From positions 3,570,852 to 3,634,851 of the forward strand of contig JAJEKV010000015.1 in NCBI GenBank assembly GCA_021234155.1: DNA of 64,000 bases, given 5' to 3'. A program made the translations under genes and the position numbers. The stretch's first letter is position 1. Each line of letters begins with the position of its first letter. Shown piece after piece: positions 10,580 through 20,560 of this stretch. The notes under the pieces were generated by a model, which did not search any database, had not been told where the DNA came from, and saw only the letters and a list, made by a program, of their open reading frames with translations. This DNA comes from Isoetes taiwanensis (taxonomy: Eukaryota; Streptophyta; Lycopodiopsida; Isoetales; Isoetaceae).

Positions 10580-11690
10580 CATCATTCTCAATAAGGGCTC
10601 GCGATGAAAAATCGCATAAAAGCTCCCCGCTCTAGGCTTTTCATTCATCCCATCAGCTTTTCTACAATGGTATAGAATGGGTAGCGGGACATCACGTGCT
10701 ACCAAAAAATGAAAAACATAGGGAATATCCAAGCTTATAAACACTGACCCCAAATAAAAGTATGAGCTACGATGTTGGTTAGTGTACCGCTGAGAGCTTA
10801 TCGTGTGGATTAAAAACCCCGGTTTTGGGTTTTCGAGGAAAAATCCCATCCCATAAGATCTCGGAAGGGGCTTGACAACCAGTGGTTGCTAAACGCTCCC
10901 ACAAAAGGACCCACGCCCACGAGAATACCGAAGTCGCGATCACCCCCGGACTCAGATATCTGTGGAAAAACCAATAGAGAAAACCTTGAAAAGCTTTGAT
11001 CACGCGTTCGCCCACGCGACAAAAAAATAATATTTACACCTCAAAAAGCGAGGGCCGTTTCATCCATGCCATGCGACAAAACAACATTTACAATAATATA
11101 CACATTAAGGGAGGATGGGTGGAGTCAAGGGAACCGTCGAGGAGGAAAAACGAATGAGAAGTCGATGAAGAACCCGCAAGAAATAGAGATCCCCAAACCA
11201 ACCAGAGTTTTAGAAAATGCATGCAATGCATGCATGCATGGGATGGGATGCATGCTCACCCATTCGAGAATTTCGATCCGATGGCTCTGGATCGATGGCA
11301 TTCTCAATAAGGGCTCGCATGAAACATGCATAAAAGCTCCCACAAAAGAGAACTTCCTTATCAAAACGGATCGAGGTCAAGGTTGAAGGATGGCCAAAGA
11401 AGGGAAGAACATGAAGAACATGTCATAACATAGAAAAAAGACGTTAATCGGTAAAACCAAGTGTGGAGAAGCCCTCCCCACCGGGTATCAAAGAAAGAGA
11501 GTTAATGGAACCGCTAAGAGAGGAGAAATGCCATGAGAAGTCGATGAAGAACCCTGCAAGAAATAGAGATCCCCAAACGAACCCAGAGCATCTAAAAATG
11601 CATGCAATGCATGCATGCATGGGACGGATGCATGTCGCCATTCGATGGCTCTGATCGATGGCATTTTAACCGTGTTACTCTCGCCGGGCA
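10580..11690 (-). repeat. Left inverted arm, unit B
   Basis: Copy of 2700-3830 with the hairpin module at 10795-10855 and ATGCATGC palindromic blocks at 11217 and 11600 (spacing about 383 bp). Confidence 0.65.
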
Positions 11691-11730
11691 AACTTAACCT
11701 CGCTATCGCGATGAATGAATTGTTAATGTC

Positions 11731-12219
11731 TCATAGTGCACTCAGCGATATTCCCAACATATGTTTGAATTTCTGAAACTTGCATTCAGGTAGAGCTTTA
11801 GTCAACACATCTGCAACATGATGATGTGTGGGAATGTATTCCACTGTTACAACACCTTTGGTTACCATTTCTCTTATGAAGTGTACATGCAGTTCTATAT
11901 GCTTAGTCCTCTGCTGTAGCACATGGTTCCTTGTAATGGCTATGCAACTTAAGCTGTCTAAGAACAACACAATAGGAGAAGTTTGAAAAATTTTAAGCTA
12001 ATGAAGCAAACATCTAACCCAGACAATTTCTTTTGAAAGTGTTGTTGAGTTGTATTCAGCCTCAGCAGTAGGCATGGCCACACTCGATTGCTTCTTGCTT
12101 TTCCATGCAATTGCAGCCCCTCCTAATATTAAACAAAATCCAGAGGTGGATTTTCTCGTGTCAATAGTTTTCAGTGATATTCGGGTCGTTGGATGTCGCT
12201 TTCGAGCAATCTTGGCCAT
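11731..12219 (-). pseudogene. Ty1/copia RNase H domain fragment, unit B
   Basis: This is the best preserved of the three RNase H remnants. The upstream part (12219-11998) reads GFCLILGGAAIAWKSKKQSS, VAMPTAEAEYNST and KEIVWVRCLLH. The downstream part (11970-11740) reads TKHIELHVHFIREMV, IPTHHHVADVLTKAL and KFKHMLGI. A frameshift and a short deletion after KEIVWV separate them. Without reverse transcriptase, integrase or LTRs it cannot act. The RNase H fold is assigned from the copia-specific WKSKKQS and AEAEY motifs. Confidence 0.87.
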
Positions 12220-12721
12220 TGTTCGGTGTGACTCGTTTAATAGAAAGCTTCATTTAACTATTAGTTAGAAATACAGAATTGTTGCAAATATTGTGGGAGG
12301 GGTTGGCGTCTTCGCATGTATGTACATAGGGTTCCTCGCCTACCGTTGGACGCCTTGTACGAATATTTCCAAAAACAACACCGGGGGGGGGAGGGGGAGG
12401 GAGGATGGGGGGATTTTGTTCCCAAGGGTTTCACCAGGGCATATGGGGATACCTCATCTACGTGCAAGGGGTTACTAGAAAACCCTTGTATACGACTTTT
12501 TAGAGGACTATCTTAGTTTTAACATACCCCTACCCGATCTTGTACTTGAGTTTGTGCACCCTAGCTTTATTTAGAGAAAAAATGGTGTTTAGAGAGGAGA
12601 GAGAAGAAATGTGTGGTTGAGGAGTTATACTAGAGCCGAGCCTTATCACCTTCCGTCTCTCCTTAATTGTATGTCTAGACTTATTTCTATTTCACTCAGT
12701 TTAAAGGAAATCGTCTATGGG

Positions 12722-13081
12722 TCATCTATTTTCAAATTTGTGTTGATTTAGTATATTCATACTCCTCTTGCTCCATAAGTTGGGACATATGTCCTTGCCC
12801 TTGCTCCATAAATTGGGGCATGTGTCCTTTTCTTGCTCCATAAATTGGGGCATGACCTCTTGCCCTTGCTCCCGTAACAACATCAAGGCTATATCCGGCA
12901 ATGCATTTGCATCTCCCAGCATGCATCCCCATGTGCTTGTTCTTCGGACTGATCCAAACATTTCTTGTATTGTACATACATTTGCAAGCATAATGTGACT
13001 TGTTCCTTTGTTTTGTGCTCTATCCAAAATAATTACATGGCTCAAGATCACAATATTCACTTGATGTGTGGAATTGATCAA
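12722..13081 (-). pseudogene. Gln-rich repeat ORF, unit B, first copy
   Basis: Counterpart of 4883-5215. Two overlapping frames share the sequence. One reads REQGQEVMPQFMEQEK and then shifts. The other regains MPQFMEQGQGHMSQLMEQEE near the 3' end. A short deletion inside the repeat, where A reads CTTGCTCTTGC, causes the shift. The function is unknown. Confidence 0.35.
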
Positions 13082-13710
13082 TATGTTCTATATTTTGTTG
13101 TTTGCGTAGCGACATCCACACATTTGAGAATGTGTGATTGATTACCAAATTAAAGCAATCAAGATTGTCCCATTCTTCAAATACTGTAACAAAATCATTG
13201 ATATAATTTTCAAATCTACTTGCTTTTGTTGTGAAGCTATAGAGTTTAGAGCTAAATGTCATTACTTACATGGCTTTCTAGTCATTTATTATGAGACCAC
13301 AAATAGCTTCAAAAATCATTATGGCACATCATTTGTAGATGCTAGGTACATGCTAGAAACTATTTCCACACTACGGCTTCCTATGGAGTAAACTACTTGG
13401 TGTAGAAAGAAGAATGGTTTTCACATATCACATGAATGGCACATTACAAGAAAACGTTTGCAACACAACGTATACTAAAATGAAAGATGCAATCAAATTG
13501 AATTGTACATTGAAAGAGCCATTACTTTATTACTTAAAATGTGGCTCATTACATCAAGTTCAAAATGCAGGAGTTTGGAAATGTCAATCAATAGGATTAC
13601 ATGATGGAAGCTCGCAAAGAGCTTGTACATTAAAAATGTAGAGCATGAATATGCATCGAAAGGATGCAATGCCCTCCTTTCCAACCAAATTTCTAGATAC
13701 TTAAAAAAAG

Positions 13711-14216
13711 CTAGCTCACCGAGAGTTTAATTGAGCCACATTTGAGAGTAAAAATGTTATGTGTTCCCGAAGTTGGCAAGAGAAATTTGAAGTTAAATTC
13801 TTCGCTATCAAATAGTTTGAGACATGGCATGTGTGTCCATGTCTTTTCTCTGCATCTACTTGTGGCATGATATCTAGTTCTCAATATCAAATAAAAGGTA
13901 ATCAACATTACCATCAAGATCAACATCTCAAAAAGATACGTATCGTCTTTGTGTTCTTCTCTGCCACCGCCATGCCTTTCTCTTGCTCTATAATTTTGAA
14001 CATTTGCTCTATAGTTTTGAACATTTGCTCTATAATTTTGAACATTTGTATGGACTTTGGAGCAGTAGATTTTGTAGACATATTTTTCCTTCCACGATCT
14101 GTTAAACATGACTCAGATTGGGCGACACTAGATAGAGAGACTGCATTTTGTATGCACATCAATAGTTTGGAAGAGTGTATGAGCAATATGGAAATTATGG
14201 CAAACGTGGCAAGCAC
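13711..14216 (-). pseudogene. MFKIIEQ repeat and acidic tail, unit B
   Basis: Counterpart of 5853-6360. The frame from 14216 reads a hydrophobic segment (LATFAIISILLIHSS), then GRKNMSTKSTAPKSIQ, three MFKIIEQ-type blocks and EKGMAVAEKNTK. It shifts frame before the acidic tail, which is itself degraded (compare the intact LFDSEEFN in unit A). The hydrophobic segment may be an artefact of reading the wrong strand. Confidence 0.3.
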
Positions 14217-14519
14217 GGCTATGGTGGCTAGTTATCAAATATTTAGTATCATGGTTTCCATAGGCATGGATCAATTCAAATTCTTCTTGCCAACAAAGGA
14301 AGATCTAGTTTAGATACTTCTTGATACACTCGGGTGGCCAGAGTGTGTGCTTCAAAGTTCTCTAATCAAGAAGTTATTTGCTCTAAAAGCGCATGCCATG
14401 GCTGCATTTATTGTACACGGCCACAAGGACAAAACTACTAAAATGGAATTTTTATCCAGGGGAGCTTCGATAAAAGAAGGGTTTTTATTTACTTTGAGGG
14501 AACAATACAAACCCACATA
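14120..14519 (+). pseudogene. Hypothetical plus-strand ORF with one in-frame TAG, unit B
   Basis: One plus-strand frame reads SDWATLDRETAF, SLEECMSNMEIMANV, GMDQFKFFLPTKEDLV, then TAG at 14311-14313. It goes straight on as ILLDTLGWPECVLQ, LIKKLFALKAHAMAAFIVHG, KTTKMEFLS and REQYKPT, with a stop at 14517-14519. A single nonsense codon in about 130 otherwise open codons suggests a recently closed frame. The protein is not recognised. Confidence 0.35.
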
Positions 14520-15069
14520 AATCCTCTCTTTGTACGTGGGTCAAAGATGGATATGTGAACATCAAAAGAAAATGGCTACAATTATGAGATCTTATCGCAG
14601 ACGAACATATATGCGAGGATTCAATGTCATTACTTACACAGCTTTCTAGTCATTTATTATGAGACCATAAATAGCTTAAAAAATCATTATGTCATATAAT
14701 TTGTAGATGCTAGGTATCTGGTAGAAACTACTTCCACACTGCTGCTTCCTACGGAGTGAACTACTTGGTGTAGAAAGAAGAATGGTTTTCACATATCACA
14801 TGAATGACACGCCACAACAAAACGTTCACAACACAACGTAATACTAAAATGAAAGATGCGATCAAGTTGAATCGTACATTGAAAGAGACATTACTTTGTT
14901 ACTTAATGTGGCTCGTTACATCAAGTTCAAAAATGCATGAGTTTGAAAATGTCAATCAATAGAAATACATGATGGAAGCTTGCAAAGAGCTTGTACATAA
15001 AAATTGTAGAGCATGAATATTGTATCGAAAGGATGCAAGGCCCTTCTTTCCAATCAAATTTCTAGATAC

Positions 15070-15700
15070 TTAAAAAGCTAGCTCACTAGAGTGTAATTGA
15101 GCCATAGTCTGAGAGAAAAAAGTTATGTGTCCCCGAGATGGCAAGTGAAATCGCCAGTTAAATTCTTCAGCTACCAAATCGAGACATGGCATGTCCATGT
15201 CTTTTTTCTCAGATCTATTTATGCAAGATGATATCTAGTTCTTGAATATCAAATAAAGCAAAGATCAACATTTGCATCCGTAGGTGTCTCTCATTGTTCT
15301 CTACCGCCATGCCTTGCTCTTGCTCCATAATTTTGGGCATTTGCTCTTGCTCTTGCTCCTTGCACTTGCTCTTGCTCCATAACTTGGTACATATGTCCTT
15401 GCCCTTGCTCTATAAATTGGGGCATGCGTGCTTGCTCTTGCTCCATAAATTAGGACATGTGCTCTTGCCCTTGCCCTTGCTCCTGTAATGACCTCAAGGC
15501 CATATCTGGAGCTGTTGTAATTTGGCAATGCATTTGCATCTTCGGTGCACATGCATCGCCATGTGCTTGTTGCTAGACTGATCCAAAACATTTCTTGTAT
15601 TGTTGTGCCATGCTTTTCCTTCTTTTTTTCAAGTGTGAAGTGTTCTTCTCTATTGCTTCTGTGGTGTAGCAGCTACCAGCAGCATCCTGAGAATAACTAA
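15070..15700 (-). pseudogene. Gln-rich repeat ORF, unit B, second copy
   Basis: Counterpart of 7206-7800 with extra damage. The acidic C-terminal region (15070-15290) has indels that break the frame, and the Q-rich repeat has one additional CTTGCTC-type unit. The frame QEQGQGQEH then TAA, seen in unit A, is shared here, so that nonsense change predates the tandem duplication. Confidence 0.35.
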
Positions 15701-15829
15701 GGGGCACTTCATATTAGGGTAGTTATATGTCTGAGTTTGATTCCACGCCGTTCTTGGAGACATAATGTTGTTATCTGTCACGCATGCCATTGCCATATTT
15801 CAAGGTCCCATATTTAGGGGCATCTGCTA

Positions 15830-16170
15830 TGCTGCAACATGCTTGCTCTTGAAATGATCCAAATTCTATGTTCTAGTGTGTTTGATGCTGAAATGATCCA
15901 AATTCTATGTTCTGCTGCTGTGGCGATCCATCGCTTTATATGGTGGTCTGAATGTGAGAAAGCAATTCCAGGATCTCCTTCCGAACTTGATCAAGAGCAG
16001 AGAGCGCCCCACCAAAGGTCTTAGGATCACCCATCAGAAACTGTTCATATCTTATTTGCAGATGCTTGACCGCGCCCAAGGGGCTGAAAGAATGAGGCTT
16101 GCTTCCCTCTTGCTCCGCACTTTTCTTCCTCTTCTTAATCTCACGACACCTGAACCGGGGCTGCTCGATC
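15830..16170 (-). pseudogene. Lys-rich ORF fragment, unit B
   Basis: Copy of 7990-8290. In this copy the sequence around 15950-16030 keeps a frame reading MGDPKTFGGALSALDQV and RKEIL better than in A. It ends upstream at a GTCTAA point at 16183, where A and B share a junction that copy C lacks. Confidence 0.35.
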
Positions 16171-16324
16171 TTCTTATTGTCTAACTATTTGAAACTTGAC
16201 CACGTGGAGGCAATTGCAGGAAATAATCTATAGTGAATCTGGATTCTTCCTTCATATGCAGGAGCCTCAAGAAGATCCAAAAGATATATTATGCACTGCT
16301 ACAAACTAACATGGCTCTAGCAAG

Positions 16325-16495
16325 ATGGAAATTGAAGACTTCAGAGCCACTCTAGAAGAAGAAGCTCGCATCGCCATAATGGCCGAATTTTACAACGAAA
16401 AATCTGGCAGGTCTGATGGTACAAAAAAGTACATGACACAGTATACCATCGAAAAGTCCTTGAAATCACTTTTTCAATGCACCAAAGATCACTGA
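16325..16495 (+). CDS. Short ORF, 56 codons, unit B
   Basis: Starting at ATG 16325, the frame reads MEIEDFRATLEEEARIAIM, AEFYNEKSGRSDGTKKYMT and QYTIEKSLKSLFQCTKDH, then TGA. The composition is convincingly protein-like (charged, helical), and downstream, after a frame change, it may continue as LTPKEKVTTRPVHGDRYMAF. Unit A has the same DNA with the frame destroyed (8430-8600). I do not recognise it. It may be an exon of the decayed element rather than a gene in itself. Confidence 0.3.
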   Translation: MEIEDFRATLEEEARIAIMAEFYNEKSGRSDGTKKYMTQYTIEKSLKSLFQCTKDH

Positions 16496-16803
16496 GCTCT
16501 GACACCCAAGGAGAAAGTTACGACAAGACCTGTGCATGGTGATCGCTACATGGCGTTTAGAGTTTCCCCTTGTAAAATAAGATAATACAAATACAAAATC
16601 AATTGCATATTGTTGTTGATATAAATCAATGAAGTTACCATGTCAACAAAGTAATGCTCTTCATGTGTGTAACTAACTGAGCTTAGTAGAGTTTCAACAC
16701 GTTTTTTCATGTAGAAGTTTTGAACCTGAGCGCAAAAAAAGCTCTAAAGAATATGCAACCACTAGGTTGCAAGATTACGCCATGAACCAATGAAATCTAG
16801 AGC

Positions 16804-16989
16804 TCATAGTTTGAGGCGCATATGTGAAAAAATAACTTGCCATTGCTCTTCAATGAAGCCATATTTTGTTATCACCATATTCAAATGATGAGCTTCCTTG
16901 GAATCCTCGCATATATGTTTGTCTGCGATAAGGTCTAATGAATGTAACCGTTTTCTTTTGAGGTCCATATATCCATCTTTGACCCACAC
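16804..16989 (-). CDS. Hypothetical ORF fragment, 61 codons, unit B
   Basis: Same product as 8934-9116. The N-terminal part is better kept here and reads VKDGYMDLKRKRLHSL, followed by DLIADKHICEDSKEAHHL and FIEEQWQVIFSHMRLKL. A plus-strand inverted copy of its first 30 codons lies at 14530-14625. No family is recognised. Confidence 0.3.
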   Translation of the reverse strand: MWVKDGYMDLKRKRLHSLDLIADKHICEDSKEAHHLNMVITKYGFIEEQWQVIFSHMRLKL

Positions 16990-17284
16990 TAGAAGAGAGG
17001 ATTTATTCCGACGGCTCTTATTCTATATGTCAAAACAAGACAATCGAGAATTTGTTCCGAGAGCTCTTATTCCATATAGCAAAACAAACAATCGTCGTAT
17101 GTGAATTAGCATTCATGGAACAAAATGACGTATCTTTTGCTTTTATAGATCTTCGCATTTTGAAGCCATCAAGTATGTAGATTTGTTATTCCAAAGCTAT
17201 AGAATAATTAAATATACACCTACTATAGAAGTTATGCGGAGGTAGCAAAATACTAAAGGTGCTTTACATATAGGAGATGTTGAA

Positions 17285-18313
17285 CCAAGAATCGCATCGA
17301 TCCGAGACATCGGATCGCCATTCTAGAATGGGACGAGCATGCATGTCATGCATGCATACGCGGCGACGGCGCATGCCGTTTTGGGTTGGGAGTTCGCTAT
17401 TTCAGTGTGTAGCCGCATCCACGCCTCTCACTCCCGGCTTCCTATTCTCTCGTGATACCTTATTCTCTTTGAATTGTTTCAGGCGGGAGGGCTTCTTCCG
17501 CCTGTTTAGCCAATTTGGCGTATCTTTCTTGCTATCCTTTTATCGGCCTTTTGGCCTCGTCCTGTGACCTCGTCCTTGATCCTAGTTTGTAAGGAAGTTC
17601 TCACGGTAGTCGGGCGCTTTGTTGGTTTTCTTGAGGTAGTCCCATTCTAGAATCGCATCGATCCAGAACATCGGATCGCCATTCTAGAATGGGGCGAGCA
17701 TGCATGTCATGCATGCATGCGGCGGCATTTATATTTTTGGGTTGGGAGTTAAGCTATTTCGGCGTGTTTGCATCCGCGTCTCATCGGCGCTTCCTCTTCT
17801 CTCGGCGTGAATCCTTATTCTCTTTGAACCCACCTCCCCTCTTCTTTGTTTATTGTACAAGTTTTGTTTATCATGTTTTCCACCCATTTGGGTGATGCTT
17901 TTTCTCCACCCGCCGGGGGTGATGCTATTCTCTGGTATGTTTTTCGTTTGTTGTGTTGGTGATGTGCGGTTGGGTTGGCGGCGGCATCCGTTTCGACTTC
18001 TCCATCGGGGTTTTGGGAGGCGATTCTATGCCTTTACGTTTGTCTAAGCCCCTTGCGTCAAGGCTTATCACTAGGGTTTTTCCTCAAAACCCGAAAGGGG
18101 GGGTTTTTTAATCCCGGTGATAAGCTTTTCAGCGGGTACATCGCCCACTCATCTATTAGCATTGTATTTGTTTTGGGGTCCAAATGATATAATTGGATTT
18201 TCCCTTTTTTTTTAGGTGGGTAGTTCGTGATGTGTGCGGCTACCCTAATCCACCATTGTAGAAAAAATCACGAGATGAATGAGAAGCCTATCTATGGTTT
18301 CTTTAAGGAGTCC
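17285..18313 (+). repeat. Right inverted arm of the tandem array
   Basis: The arm holds two subrepeats of about 361 bp starting near 17285 and 17645, each with CATCGGATCGCCATTCTAG and ATGCATGTCATGCATGC. A G+T-rich stretch, the hairpin module (18063-18126) and GGTACATCGCCC follow. It is the inverted partner of 2700-3830 and 10580-11690. It ends at AGTCCCATTCTAG (18313), where sequence matching 1719 onward resumes, so this is a likely element edge. Confidence 0.65.
18063..18126. repeat. Long hairpin module, copy 3
   Basis: GCTTATCA pairs with TGATAAGC. Inside this, GGGTTTTT and CCCGAAAGGGGGGG flank further complementary G/C runs, and TTTTTTAATCCC follows. It is the inverted-orientation homologue of 2933-2988. 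Confidence 0.7.
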
Positions 18314-18314
18314 C

Positions 18315-18860
18315 ATTCTAGAAGGAGATCAAGTAACGATTTTTATTATTTGCTAAATACAAAGATGAAAAGTTTTATATATGTTTTGCGCAAGAGAGCA
18401 TGAAAAAGTCTCAAAACTAGCACATCCAATGCCTTGATTTGCCAAGCCCCGATGTTCATTAGCAATAATGGCACAAAAGAACCATATTGCGAAGCCATGT
18501 ATTGATTCCTATTCATGCTACTACTGGTGTTGGTGCTGTTGATGTTGGATATTTTTTATCTTTGCCCTTGCCACATGTAAGAGCAATTAAAGTAAAGAGG
18601 AACGTGCTTGCATTTTATCAGATGCAATGCTTGGATGGACCAGGGACGTAGCCAACAAATTTAACGTTCCAAGGGCTGTATCTTTTAAGCTCCAACTTAT
18701 ATTGCAGACCTACATTCCCCTTGAGATCCACATACAACTGCAAGTTTGCTTCTAGCTATTTAAGTTTGTATTGCACAATATGGCATGTTCCTTTGCTTTG
18801 TGCTCTGTCAGTCTTGCCATCCTCTAAGGAGAATAATCACTTCAGAAGCACAAAGCCATA
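18315..18860. repeat. Interspersed repeats flanking the array
   Basis: 18315-18500 matches 1719-1905. 18541-18860 matches 28965-29290 closely and 20270-20470 less closely. No supported coding frame. A weak plus-strand frame (18721-19032) is not conserved between the copies. Confidence 0.6.
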
Positions 18861-19039
18861 CTCCAACTATCTTGCCATACTCCACCACATCACTTCTGCC
18901 ATCGATTTGCAACACAGCATACAAGGTATTTTTGCAATGTGCTGCCTCCTTCCAGATATCCTCCCTTCAATCAGAACCTCTGTAAATGTTGTGGAGTGCG
19001 ATCTTAGTGGCTACGATGGTGTAATGACCTGAATTTGCA

Positions 19040-19770
19040 TCTATTATCATGTTAAGTGGATAAACAACTATTGCATTACAACCAAGGATGGCATATCAAA
19101 ACCAAAAATAAGAATTGGCTGCAAGGTGGATGCAAATACATGTCGAGATCCAATATTAGCGTGATGTGCTTAGAAAATAGATAATAATGGTTAGATTTTT
19201 GCACAAATTCTTCAATGGGCCATGCAATGCAAGTTTGTAGTACTTTGTTGGTTAATATATGCATTATGATTTTCTTTGCAATATCGTTAAATAGATTTTT
19301 CAAGAAAGCTCCGTCGATTGAATTCTCCGTTCAAGGGCCCTGCTTCGAGCGGATCCAAAAAAATCCAAGCGGTCACTAAATAGATTTTGCAAGGTAAGTG
19401 TGTCACTCTCTACCATCATTGCAGGATATATACTATTAATAAATTATATAACCACAACTTCCAATATCACCAAATAGATTATAAAGGGCGTGATTACCAT
19501 GTCACAACTCATGAGAAATTGTATGGATGCCAACATTTGGCGGCTTAGCATGCATCATTTATCTCTTTATGTTAAAACAAATTATATCTTCAACTACCAA
19601 TGAATGTATTTGACAAATATGCCTTACTAGATTGTTGTTAATAAGAAGTCTTTACTTCTCAAAGCACCTAATATGCTCACATTGATTAAAAACAAAATTG
19701 AACCCTTACAACATGTCTTAGACTTCTAAATACAAACTATACTTTCGACCAAAAAGGCGTATATTAACCA
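19040..19770. other. AT-rich, no gene seen
   Basis: I see no coding frame, RNA gene or repeat boundary here. A minus-strand frame at 19076-19303 has no recognisable motif. Confidence 0.5.
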
Positions 19771-19774
19771 CTAT

Positions 19775-20560
19775 CATTGGTATTCTAAAGTGCAAAATCT
19801 CCAACAATTTGACATCAATAGACTATTATTTATAATGAAAGCTAAATACTTGTACACCCTTGCTAAACTCCACAGACCACATCAATGTTGAGCTATATGT
19901 GAAATCTTAGCCATAAGCAGACACATCTTTCGCACGTATGACAAACAAACAAATTAATCAAACACTTCTTTCTATGTTTATATATCCTTGCCTACTAATG
20001 TAGCTACAGCCGCACAATGCCGGGCACCATTACTAGTAGATAGTAGAGTTAAACTACATGTTTATTGAAGTTAGATTTTTTGGAGGGTGGAAATCTTTTT
20101 GTATGTGTTCTGCACAAATGCTTGAGCATGAAAAAGTCTCAAAAGTTGCACATGTGATGTCTTGATTACCAAGCCCAAACATTCACTAGCAACAATGGCA
20201 CGAAAGAACCATAATGCCAAGTCATGTGTTATCTCTTTCCTAAATTTCTATTTATGTTAGTACTGCTGCTGTTGGATAATTCTTATCTTTGCTCTTGTTG
20301 CATGTAAGAGCAATTAAATTGAAGAGGAAAGTGCCTGCATTTTATTTGATGCAATGGTTGGATGGACCCGAGATGTGGTCAACAAATTTAACATTCCAAG
20401 GACTGCCTCTTTTAAGCTCCAGCTTATATTGCAGACCTACTTTCCCCTTGAGATCCACATACAATTGCAAGCATAATATGACTTGTTCCTTTGTTTTGTG
20501 CTCTATCCAAAATAATTACATGGCTCAGTATCACAAAATTCACTCGATGTGTGGAATCTG
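19775..20560 (+). repeat. Right arm of the distant inverted repeat pair
   Basis: Reverse complement of about 895-1675 with small indels. Its end merges into copy C of the repeat core at about 20430. Confidence 0.7.

Larger units (their letters stand above)
9990..17883. repeat. Tandem unit B (about 7.9 kb)
   Basis: Direct tandem copy of unit A with the same component order. The last shared motif, GTTTATCATGTTTTCCACC, ends at 17883. Beyond it, B runs on into the rest of the right arm, which unit A lacks. Differences from A are mostly short indels and substitutions around CTG, CAG and CCG triplets. Confidence 0.85.
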
